Assembly: GCA_047972135.1 (NCBI GenBank)
Contig: JBKEAJ010000132.1
Location: forward strand, 1 to 33,542
DNA length: 33,542 bases
Source of the DNA: JBKEAJ01 sp047972135
Lineage (GTDB): Bacteria > Bacteroidota > Bacteroidia > Bacteroidales > Prolixibacteraceae
Reading direction: 5' to 3'
Shown here: piece after piece, positions 1 through 7,171 of the stretch
Position numbering within the stretch: the stretch's first letter is position 1
How the letters are laid out: every line of letters begins with the position of its first letter
Position numbers and translations under genes: made by a program
Notes under the pieces: generated by a model
What the model was told of the DNA's origin: nothing
Databases searched by the model: none
Seen by the model: the letters and a program-made list of their open reading frames with translations, nothing else

Positions 1-198
1 CTAGGCATGGGACTTGGTTTTAGTTTCGCTCTCGTAATACTGGGTGCATGCAGGGAGTTTTTTGGAGCGGGCACTATTTGGAGTCATGCGCTATTGCCCG
101 AAAGCACAAATATGTTGTTGTTCATTTTGCCTCCGGGAGCATTTATTACATTGGGATATTTGATATTGATGGTTAACAAACTACGCAAACAAAAATAG
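1..198 (+). CDS. rnfE: RnfE subunit of the Rnf electron transport complex, C-terminal part
   Basis: The 5' end lies outside the window; the visible 65 codons run in frame from base 1. RnfE is an integral membrane subunit of the Rnf ferredoxin:NAD+ oxidoreductase, which couples electron transfer to ion pumping across the cytoplasmic membrane. The fragment begins with a glycine-rich transmembrane stretch (LGMGLGFSFALVILGACREF) of the kind seen near the C-terminus of RnfE/NqrD proteins, has a second hydrophobic segment, and ends in a basic tail (LRKQK). Two bases separate its stop from rnfA, matching the usual ...G-E-A gene order of rnf operons. The conserved cysteines of the family lie upstream and cannot be checked here. 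Confidence 0.85.
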   Translation, partial: LGMGLGFSFALVILGACREFFGAGTIWSHALLPESTNMLLFILPPGAFITLGYLILMVNKLRKQK

Positions 199-200
199 AA

Positions 201-779
201 ATGGAAATAGGATATTTTGAAATAATAATAGGAGCCATATTTGTCAACAACATTATATTGGTTCAGTTCTTAGGTATTTGTCCTTTTTTGGGCGTATCAA
301 AGAAGATTTCTACGGGTGTCGGGATGACCGCCGCTGTGGCATTTGTTATGACCATTGCTACTTTGGTAACATTTATCATTCAAAAGGGCATATTAGACCC
401 TCTGAATTTAGGTTTTCTTCAAACTATCTCCTTTATATTGGTGATAGCCGCTCTTGTACAGTTGGTAGAGATTATCTTGAAAAAGGTGAGTAGTAGTCTC
501 TATCAGGCATTGGGCGTATTTTTACCACTGATTACTACAAACTGCGCTATTCTTGGGGTAGCCATACAAGTAATACAAAAGGAATTTACTTTGGGTCAGG
601 GTATCACCTACGCTGTGGCAAGTGCGATAGGCTTTGGCATTGCATTGATACTCTTTGCTGGAATGCGCGAACATTTAGATTTGATAAAAGTACCTAAAGG
701 CATGAAAGGCACACCGATAGCTCTCGTTGTTGCAGGCTTGCTCGCAATGGCTTTTATGGGCTTCACAGGGATAGTTTAA
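201..779 (+). CDS. rnfA: RnfA subunit of the Rnf electron transport complex
   Basis: The 192-residue product has the usual RnfA length and about six hydrophobic membrane segments. The two family signatures are present: GICPFLGVSKK with Cys27 and TTNCAILGV with Cys115. In Rnf/Nqr complexes the equivalent cysteines of RnfA and RnfE bind an iron-sulfur cluster inside the membrane (family knowledge). The start MEIGYFEIII follows rnfE by two bases, so the genes are translationally close, and RnfA is normally the last gene of the operon. A strong inverted repeat overlaps the stop codon, consistent with the operon ending here. The call is secure from sequence; the coupling ion cannot be told from this subunit. 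Confidence 0.95.
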   Translation: MEIGYFEIIIGAIFVNNIILVQFLGICPFLGVSKKISTGVGMTAAVAFVMTIATLVTFIIQKGILDPLNLGFLQTISFILVIAALVQLVEIILKKVSSSLYQALGVFLPLITTNCAILGVAIQVIQKEFTLGQGITYAVASAIGFGIALILFAGMREHLDLIKVPKGMKGTPIALVVAGLLAMAFMGFTGIV

Positions 780-804
780 TGAAAATATTCATTTTCATTA
801 AACT
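773..804 (+). terminator. Hairpin at the 3' end of the rnf operon
   Basis: A perfect 14-bp inverted repeat (AGTTTAATGAAAAT at 773-786, its complement at 791-804) surrounds a 4-base ATTC loop. The rnfA stop codon (777-779) lies in the left arm. The stem is AT-rich and no run of T follows, so it is not a textbook intrinsic terminator. Its position at the end of the operon still favours a role in 3'-end formation or mRNA stability. Confidence 0.5.
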
Positions 805-911
805 TCACTGCGTATTCTAAAGCGGAATAGCAAGACGGAATTTTCAGCTTTGCACTTAAGCCCGCATTACATATAGCCCTTGTTGTGCGTTCGGCATTTT
901 GGATTAGTACG

Positions 912-1168
912 CTATTTTTTGATTCTTCAGTTCTACATTATTACCAAAAGAATATCAAAAGGATGAAATACAAAACCTTTTTGGATAATGGGCTACTCAT
1001 TGGCTCAGGAGCTATTGAGTCTGTACATAGAGACATATTGCAACAAAGACTCAAACTGTCTGGACAACGTTGGACAAAAAAGGATTGCAGCAAATTGCTA
1101 ATTTAAGGATATACTATAGAAAAGATAAGTTCAAGAAACAGTGGCGATTACCAAATTCGCTAGCCTAA
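912..1168 (+). pseudogene. Remnant of an insertion-sequence transposase, C-terminal end, frameshifted
   Basis: The translation contains YKTFLDNG, then IGSGAIESVHRDILQQRLKL and SGQRW, a pattern typical of the C-terminal part of ISKra4-like transposases (IGSGxIES...QRxKxSGxRW). Only about 85 residues remain, and the catalytic N-terminal part is absent upstream. The frame carrying the motif ends early at 1106. After a -1 shift at the A-run (1076-1082) the protein continues as GLQQIANLRIYYRKDKFKKQ to a stop at 1166-1168, as expected for the family. It is therefore a decayed copy with at least one single-base change. No terminal inverted repeats or target duplication were found, so the limits are approximate. 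The exact IS family is uncertain. Confidence 0.7.
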
Positions 1169-1229
1169 AGGGAAATTTGTCGTGCACCCGTATAAAATAG
1201 TATTCGTTTTTTCTTATTAATTTAGCCTG

Positions 1230-2243
1230 ATGAAAATATTATTAATAATTCAATCATGTATCATAATTCCTTTATTATGTACTTGTTCCAGCAATACTTA
1301 CTCTGTTCCTGATGTGAGTTTCTACTATTGGCGTACGGAGTTTAATCTCAAGGATACTGAAAAGAAAGCCATAAATGAATATGCGGTTAAAAAGCTGTAT
1401 GTCAGATATTTTGATATAGGTATTGGAGCAGACTCTGTTCCTTATCCCATCGGAAAGATAAAGTTTAGCAGCAAAATTCCTGATGTTGAAATTGTTCCAG
1501 TGGTGTATATCAAAAATGAGGTAATGCTTAATAAGCGATTGGATGTGAGAGCTATATCTGATAATATATTGCAGCTAATAAATGCAATAAATACTAACAA
1601 CACTATCGACTGCTCTGAGATACAAATAGATTGTGATTGGAGTCTTGACAGTCGAGATAAGTTTATGATTTTCATTGATACACTGAAAGTTGGTTGGGGC
1701 AAAAAGCTGTCGGCAACAATCAGATTGCACCAGATTAAATTTGCAGATGTTACACAAATTCCTGATGTAGACTACGGTACGCTGATGTACTACAATATGG
1801 GAAAAATAAATGCTGAGCCCGGCAATTCTATTTACGACAAAGACATTGCAGACCTATATAACTATACTATCCCCAACTTTAGGTTGCCCATAAATGTGGC
1901 ATTGCCAATATTTGCATGGGGCGTGCATGTAAGAAATGACAGAGTGATAGGACTTATAAATAAAATAGTTGATGAGGATTTGAATAATGAGGATAAACTT
2001 TCGTATATTGGTGGTAACTTTTATTTGGTTAAAGAGAATTTCCTTTGGAAAGACAAATACCTAAGACGAGGAGATAAGATTAAGTATGAAAAAGTGAACT
2101 CTAAGGATTTAAAATTGATGGCTAAGGATTTAAGTAAATTTGTCAAGGGAGGTGTAAATGAGATTATTTTTTATGATTTGGATTCGCTAAATTTAGAACA
2201 TTATGAAGAAGGCTTTTTACGTGAGATTATTAATAATTTGTAG
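1230..2243 (+). CDS. Uncharacterised exported protein, TIM-barrel-like
   Basis: The 337-residue product begins with a hydrophobic leader that ends in LLCTCSS, which may be a lipoprotein signal (Cys17 or Cys19), although the lipobox is not ideal. I do not recognise a named family. The order of segments resembles the strands of a GH18-like barrel: IQIDCDWS (residues 131-138), then LSATIRLHQI, then VDYGTLMYYNMG. Aligned by eye with the GH18 motif DGIDLDWE, the two inner aspartates and the tryptophan are kept (Asp134, Asp136, Trp137), but the catalytic glutamate position is Ser138. It would then be inactive as a chitinase or have another role. It overlaps the next gene by 41 bases, suggesting co-translation and a shared function. 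The fold assignment is inference. Confidence 0.7.
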   Translation: MKILLIIQSCIIIPLLCTCSSNTYSVPDVSFYYWRTEFNLKDTEKKAINEYAVKKLYVRYFDIGIGADSVPYPIGKIKFSSKIPDVEIVPVVYIKNEVMLNKRLDVRAISDNILQLINAINTNNTIDCSEIQIDCDWSLDSRDKFMIFIDTLKVGWGKKLSATIRLHQIKFADVTQIPDVDYGTLMYYNMGKINAEPGNSIYDKDIADLYNYTIPNFRLPINVALPIFAWGVHVRNDRVIGLINKIVDEDLNNEDKLSYIGGNFYLVKENFLWKDKYLRRGDKIKYEKVNSKDLKLMAKDLSKFVKGGVNEIIFYDLDSLNLEHYEEGFLREIINNL

Positions 2244-4398
2244 CGTCGCGATTTTGGGTGCTTATGTGATAGTGAGAGCTTGTGCAGGTGGAGATTGGTC
2301 GTCCAATTATTACTCCAGATATACTCCCGAAGTATTTGTGGATTTGAAATATAAACCGATGTTCTTGGATGTAGAATCTCCATACTACGACTATGATTAT
2401 GAGAATAATATGACAAAACGTTTCACAAAAGATGTTTGTAGTTCGTGGCTAAATTATTTCGATGGAGAGTTAGACAGTGCCGCTATAAGTTCGATGCTTT
2501 TTGATGGGAATGAGTTTACTGGAGAATATTTCAGAAGACAACTGAAAATAAGCAGTCTAAGTAAAAAAGAAAGAATGTTCTATTCATATATGTGTGTGGC
2601 TCGCAGTGTTGAAGCAGCATGTTTGAGGGAGCCTTTGGGTTGGAGAGATGATTATGAGTCTCCAATGCTTTCTGATGATAATATAATTCATAAGGCTCTA
2701 GATTTTTATAAGAATGCAGAAACCGATTTTGTCAGAAAGAGGGCTTGGTTTCTTGTAGTGAAAACACTATTTTACAGTGAGGGAAAAGAGCAAGACTTAA
2801 TAGATTTTTTTGCCAAGACATCGTCCGATTTGAAGAAAGACCAATTGTACTACCGCGCCTTGTCATACACAGCAGGTGCTTATTACAGACAAGAAGATTA
2901 TTCTAATTCTAACTTTAGATACGCTCAAGTGTTTCAGCATTGTCCAGAACTTATGAAATCCTGTATATTCAGCTATCATCCCCAAGGACTAGATAATTTT
3001 GAGCGTAATACTCTGAGTCTTGCAACATCAACAAACGATAAATGTGCTTTGTGGGCATTGCAGGGATATTATACCGATGAAGTAGATGCTCTAATCGGAA
3101 TTTCAAAAATAGATATAAATAATGATCTTAATAAGCTGATTTTGAGCAGAATTGTCAATATTAGTGAGCCTTCATCAATAGGTATCTCTTATAAAAAAGA
3201 AGAATACGCTTCAAATTTAGAGGATATTATCAAAAAAATAGAGGACAATGTAGATATTAAGTCGGCAAAAGACCAATTCATATGGAATGCTAGTCTTGGC
3301 TATCTTAATACTATCAGCAAAAAATATAATCGGGCAGACGAATATTTTGCTAAAGCCGAAAAGGCTGTGCCTGCCACTCAGACCGCAAAAGACCAACTTC
3401 GAATACTGAACTTCACAAATAAGATGTGTAAGATTAAATCGCCAAATGAGGCAGAACTAGTGGAAGTTCTCGACGATTTGGAATGGCTGAATATCGGAAG
3501 TAAAAATGATATTTCAGACATCAGGAAAAATTACGTAATTGATTGGACTAGAGAGTATCTACATCAGTTATACAGCAAAAGCGGAGATAAAATTATGGCG
3601 GAACTGTTTGCTGAGACATGGAAAGCTGGTAGCAGAGATTTCTATGATTCTGAGGAACTTGTTAATGCTATGATTGCTTTTCTCAGAAAAAAGAATAAAT
3701 CAAGAATTGAACTCGTAGCAATGAAAAACTATGTGGAGTCGTCAGACCCGAAAACTAGCATCCGATCCTTGCAAGAATATCAAAGTATTCAGGCTCTTTA
3801 TGCAAATAAACTCGAAGATATGCCTATCCCTTTGAGTGGTAAGCTGTTGGCAAATCCCTTCAACAACTCCATACAAGACAACCACGATAAGGAACATGCA
3901 AAGAAAAAAACGTATGCTAAAGAACGACTTGTGAGTACAATAAAGCTGATGAAAGAAAAGGTGGCGAAAGGCGAAGACTTATATAACAATAGCCTTCTTC
4001 TTGGCAACGCCTTTTACAGTATATCGCACTATGGAAATTGCAGGTTGTATGTGAGTTGTTTTGTTGGTTATTTCGACTCTCCTTCATCTTTCAGAGAATC
4101 CATGAAAAGGATGATTACCGATTGCTCAGTTGCCAAGAAGTATTATCAGCAAGCCTTCGATGCTGCCACCAACAATGAACAGCGGGCAGAATGTGCATAC
4201 ATGATAGCCAAATGCGAGCGAAACGAATATTATAACGAGAATTTTATTGATGAGAGTTATTATTGGTCAATAAGCAACAACGACACACCAGACTTCTTGG
4301 AATGGAACGGATTTAAAACTCTGAAACAATACTCCGAAACAAAATATTATCAGCAGGTCATAAACGAATGCGGCTATTTTAAGAAGTGTGTAGATTGA
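2203..4398 (+). CDS. Large uncharacterised exported protein, predicted helical repeat
   Basis: The 731-residue protein has an N-terminal hydrophobic leader ending in RACAGGDW (Cys27), a possible lipoprotein signal with an unusual arginine before the alanine. The body is rich in predicted helices with TPR-like stretches (for example the ADEYFAKAEKAVP region near residue 385 and the KKYYQQAFDAA region near 650). No enzyme motif was seen. The start at 2203 lies inside the preceding gene; an in-frame GTG at 2221 is another possible start, but it also overlaps and would shorten the basic N-terminus. Exported helical-repeat proteins often bind partners, so a complex with the upstream product is plausible. 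The function is unknown. Confidence 0.75.
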   Translation: MKKAFYVRLLIICSVAILGAYVIVRACAGGDWSSNYYSRYTPEVFVDLKYKPMFLDVESPYYDYDYENNMTKRFTKDVCSSWLNYFDGELDSAAISSMLFDGNEFTGEYFRRQLKISSLSKKERMFYSYMCVARSVEAACLREPLGWRDDYESPMLSDDNIIHKALDFYKNAETDFVRKRAWFLVVKTLFYSEGKEQDLIDFFAKTSSDLKKDQLYYRALSYTAGAYYRQEDYSNSNFRYAQVFQHCPELMKSCIFSYHPQGLDNFERNTLSLATSTNDKCALWALQGYYTDEVDALIGISKIDINNDLNKLILSRIVNISEPSSIGISYKKEEYASNLEDIIKKIEDNVDIKSAKDQFIWNASLGYLNTISKKYNRADEYFAKAEKAVPATQTAKDQLRILNFTNKMCKIKSPNEAELVEVLDDLEWLNIGSKNDISDIRKNYVIDWTREYLHQLYSKSGDKIMAELFAETWKAGSRDFYDSEELVNAMIAFLRKKNKSRIELVAMKNYVESSDPKTSIRSLQEYQSIQALYANKLEDMPIPLSGKLLANPFNNSIQDNHDKEHAKKKTYAKERLVSTIKLMKEKVAKGEDLYNNSLLLGNAFYSISHYGNCRLYVSCFVGYFDSPSSFRESMKRMITDCSVAKKYYQQAFDAATNNEQRAECAYMIAKCERNEYYNENFIDESYYWSISNNDTPDFLEWNGFKTLKQYSETKYYQQVINECGYFKKCVD

Positions 4399-4402
4399 TG
4401 AA

Positions 4403-5671
4403 TTATCTCGTACACTTCTTTCCAATATTGTAGTTGATAACATCGAGGATATGCCTACGGCATACAGCACAAAATGGATGACCCAATTCTCGCATCTTGC
4501 AGTTGTCTTCGGCTCTGTACATCCCTTTAGTAAGGTAGCCTGCACCCTCGAATAGTCCAAATTTGGAGCTGTCAGTTTTAGGATTGTTTGCCATATCTTC
4601 CCATTTTGAGGAAAAGTTTACCAAGGAGGTTATATTGGCTTCCCAAGGCTCGACGGTCTTGTCGTACATGGCATCAAGCACGTCGTCATGCTCATAGAAA
4701 TACTCGTCGGCAAGTCCTGCAAAACTATGTCCAAACTCGTGGACAAACACCTCTTTGGAGTTGGCGTTACGTGTGGAGGTGATTGCATATGTATTATAAA
4801 ACCCTGCCCCTCCATAGCGCTCTGTGTTTACAAATACTATAATATAGTCGTAGTCAACGTTGGCAATGGCATTGTGTAAATCAAACATTGAACTTGTTGT
4901 CAGGTAGCGGGCTTCGCCAAAGGTGTAAAAGCTTGAGCCAAAGTTGGTCTTGCGCTTCGTACGTCCGTCCAACATGCTAGTACCACTCTCTTCCGAAGGA
5001 ACAAATATGGTTTTGATTCTGAACTTGTGTCTTAGCGTGTCGAATGGAGATGTTTCAAATAAGTACTCTTTAAAGTACTCACAATGCTTGAAAAATTCTT
5101 TCTCTTCCTTCTCTGTATATCCCTCAGAAAGAATTACAAACTCCACAGAAGAATCGGTATCTTCTTTAAAATTAATGTGTTTTATGCGTAAGTCGCTTTT
5201 CAAATTTGTCGTTTTTACTCTGTCAATCTCTATGTGTTGGGAGTACACAAATACATAACTCCCTTTATTCATATCCCATTGCCAGATCTCAAAATTTACA
5301 TCCTGCTTCGGGCAAGGCAAGATAGCCACCATCTCAAACCGACGTTTCTTTTCGTCCAAATCACTGCTTTGCCACTCCTCTACCATCGAATTAAAACCAC
5401 TTTCGTAAATCAGTTCCCCACTATCGACTTCTACCAAGCGATACTTGAAGTTACCCCCGAAGGCTTTACGCAGATTTTCGTTTTTTACCCCTGCCCAACG
5501 TGGCTCGCGCAGAGAGTTCTTTATCTCCACCTCTATGGTGTCTTTCTGTGCATGCATATAGTAGTCTATACGTAGGCGCTCTGCCGTGAAGTGCTTGTTG
5601 TAGAAGTCATTGGCAAATGTTTGTGTGGCACAAAGTAGTGTCAATGTAAGTGTGAGTATCAATGTCTTCAT
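4403..5671 (-). CDS. Secreted M64-family (IgA peptidase-like) zinc metallopeptidase
   Basis: The 422-residue protein has a clear signal peptide (hydrophobic to about residue 20, TFA-N). An N-terminal beta-rich domain (about 25-150) is followed by a peptidase domain with VILSEGYTEKE (about 179-189) and the zinc site VFVHEFGHSFAGLADEYF, in which His311, Glu312, His315 and probably Asp322 are the key residues. This arrangement is typical of peptidase family M64, widespread in Bacteroidota as 'IgA peptidase M64'; IgA cleavage by this copy is not shown by sequence. It is convergent with the preceding gene, with only 4 bp between the two stop codons, and divergent from the channel gene upstream. 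The family call is secure; the substrate is unknown. Confidence 0.9.
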   Translation of the reverse strand: MKTLILTLTLTLLCATQTFANDFYNKHFTAERLRIDYYMHAQKDTIEVEIKNSLREPRWAGVKNENLRKAFGGNFKYRLVEVDSGELIYESGFNSMVEEWQSSDLDEKKRRFEMVAILPCPKQDVNFEIWQWDMNKGSYVFVYSQHIEIDRVKTTNLKSDLRIKHINFKEDTDSSVEFVILSEGYTEKEEKEFFKHCEYFKEYLFETSPFDTLRHKFRIKTIFVPSEESGTSMLDGRTKRKTNFGSSFYTFGEARYLTTSSMFDLHNAIANVDYDYIIVFVNTERYGGAGFYNTYAITSTRNANSKEVFVHEFGHSFAGLADEYFYEHDDVLDAMYDKTVEPWEANITSLVNFSSKWEDMANNPKTDSSKFGLFEGAGYLTKGMYRAEDNCKMRELGHPFCAVCRRHILDVINYNIGKKCTR

Positions 5672-5695
5672 TTGTTTTTATTTTAGAGACTTTAG

Positions 5696-5712
5696 TATCC
5701 AGATCCTGGATA
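5696..5712. repeat. 17-bp perfect inverted repeat upstream of the M64 peptidase gene
   Basis: TATCCAG and its complement CTGGATA surround a 3-base spacer, 24 bases upstream of the peptidase start codon. It could be a regulator-binding site or a small 5'-UTR hairpin. No second copy was noticed in the window. Confidence 0.4.
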
Positions 5713-5836
5713 TCTGACCGGCATACATTGTTTAATACATACATCAAAAATTTTGCCATAATAAACCAAATATTAATATGTTGTTATCTAGTTTGAGCTT
5801 TGTGATATTTCTTCATCCTAGCATCTATATAATTAT

Positions 5837-5844
5837 TACTTTTG
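5837..5844 (+). promoter_or_regulatory. Possible Bacteroidota -7 promoter element for the channel gene
   Basis: TACTTTTG matches the Bacteroides -7 consensus TAnnTTTG, 31 bases before the ATG. No TTTG element lies at the usual 19-21 base distance upstream, so support is partial. Confidence 0.35.
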
Positions 5845-5875
5845 TACTTGTAGATGTTTTAAATTTAATAGTGAA

Positions 5876-7132
5876 ATGATAGGATATATCTCTGAAAACT
5901 ACATGGATGACCTAAAAGGCTTGCTGACTTTTACTGACTCGCCCAATACTAATGATGTAACAACCGGACTTATTATAATGACTGTCTCCGTAGTATTGTT
6001 TTACCTTACAAAGTTTATAATATGGCGAGGAATTGTACCCGTCATCAAACGAAGTAAAGCTCAATGGGACGACACGCTAGTAAAAAACAGCGTTTTCAGA
6101 ACCCTTGCACACCTTGTTCCGGCCATGATAATCTTCGCTACCGCATCACTATACGAAAATGAAACTATCCAAGTGATTAGCAGTAAAATAGCTAAAATAT
6201 ATATACTCATATTTGTTCAACTGCTTATCTATAGATTCCTAAATGCCCTGAATGATATGTTTAACCTTAGTAGACTGTCTAAACGCTTGTCAATCAAAGG
6301 GTATATACAAATGGGGCAAATACTTTCCTTATTTGTTATCATATTACTGATTTACTCAACTATCACAGGAACTAATCTTGGTAAAATTCTGACCGGAATG
6401 ACGGCTATGGCGGCAATACTGATGTTGATTTTTAAAGACTCAATATTGGGAGTGGTATCCAGTATTCAGATTGCCATCGACAATTCTATCGAACCCGGAG
6501 ATTGGGTTACTGTCCCTTCGCATAACGCCGACGGAGAAGTGCTTGAGATAGGTCTGCTGTCTGCAAAAATACAAAATTGGGACAAGACTATTTCTTCCGT
6601 GCCTACCTACTCTTTAATCACCGATTCATATCAGAATTGGAGAGGGATGCAGGAATCGGGAGGTCGACGAATTAAACGTAGTATATACATTGATGCCAAT
6701 AGTGTTAGGTTTTGTGATGAAAAACTACTTTGTAAGTTGAAAAGCATTAAATCCATACATGCTTACGTTGAAAAGAAACAAAAGGAAATTGATGAGTATA
6801 ATACAAAGAATAATATTTCGGATGATGATGTCAGCATTGGAAACGGCAGAAGACAAACAAATCTCGGCATCTTCAGAGAATACCTCACACAAATGCTGCG
6901 CGAACACCCCGATATAAATAAGGAAATGACGATGATGGTGCGTCAGCTTGACCCCACAGAAAAAGGAATACCCCTTGAAATATACGCTTTTAGCAGCAAC
7001 AAGGAATGGATAAAATATGAAGGCATACAAGCCGATATTTTTGACTTTATCTTTGCCAACATCAGAACATTCGAACTGCAAGTCTTCCAAAACCCGTCGG
7101 GTGCTGATTTTAGAAGTGCCTTTAATTCATAA
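5876..7132 (+). CDS. ybdG: MscS-type mechanosensitive ion channel, YbdG-like
   Basis: The 418-residue protein is close in length to E. coli YbdG (about 415). Five hydrophobic segments lie between residues 30 and 200, followed by the MscS beta domain. The signature stretch with GDWVTVPSHNADGEVLEIGL, then a QNWDKTISSVPTYSL segment, YQNWRGM and GGRRIKRSI, is characteristic of the YbdG subfamily. YbdG channels open under osmotic downshock in the inner membrane and give a modest release of solutes (family knowledge). A TAnnTTTG element lies upstream. The gene ends 39 bp before the convergent end of the sugar operon, and I see no clear terminator hairpin between them. It has no evident link to sugar use. 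Confidence 0.9.
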   Translation: MIGYISENYMDDLKGLLTFTDSPNTNDVTTGLIIMTVSVVLFYLTKFIIWRGIVPVIKRSKAQWDDTLVKNSVFRTLAHLVPAMIIFATASLYENETIQVISSKIAKIYILIFVQLLIYRFLNALNDMFNLSRLSKRLSIKGYIQMGQILSLFVIILLIYSTITGTNLGKILTGMTAMAAILMLIFKDSILGVVSSIQIAIDNSIEPGDWVTVPSHNADGEVLEIGLLSAKIQNWDKTISSVPTYSLITDSYQNWRGMQESGGRRIKRSIYIDANSVRFCDEKLLCKLKSIKSIHAYVEKKQKEIDEYNTKNNISDDDVSIGNGRRQTNLGIFREYLTQMLREHPDINKEMTMMVRQLDPTEKGIPLEIYAFSSNKEWIKYEGIQADIFDFIFANIRTFELQVFQNPSGADFRSAFNS

Positions 7133-7171
7133 AATACAATCAACACATTACCAAATCAGCACATTATTAAA

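Noticed and set aside
1076..1082. Active programmed frameshift producing a functional transposase
   Set aside because: The N-terminal and catalytic parts of the transposase are missing upstream, so no functional product can result from this copy.
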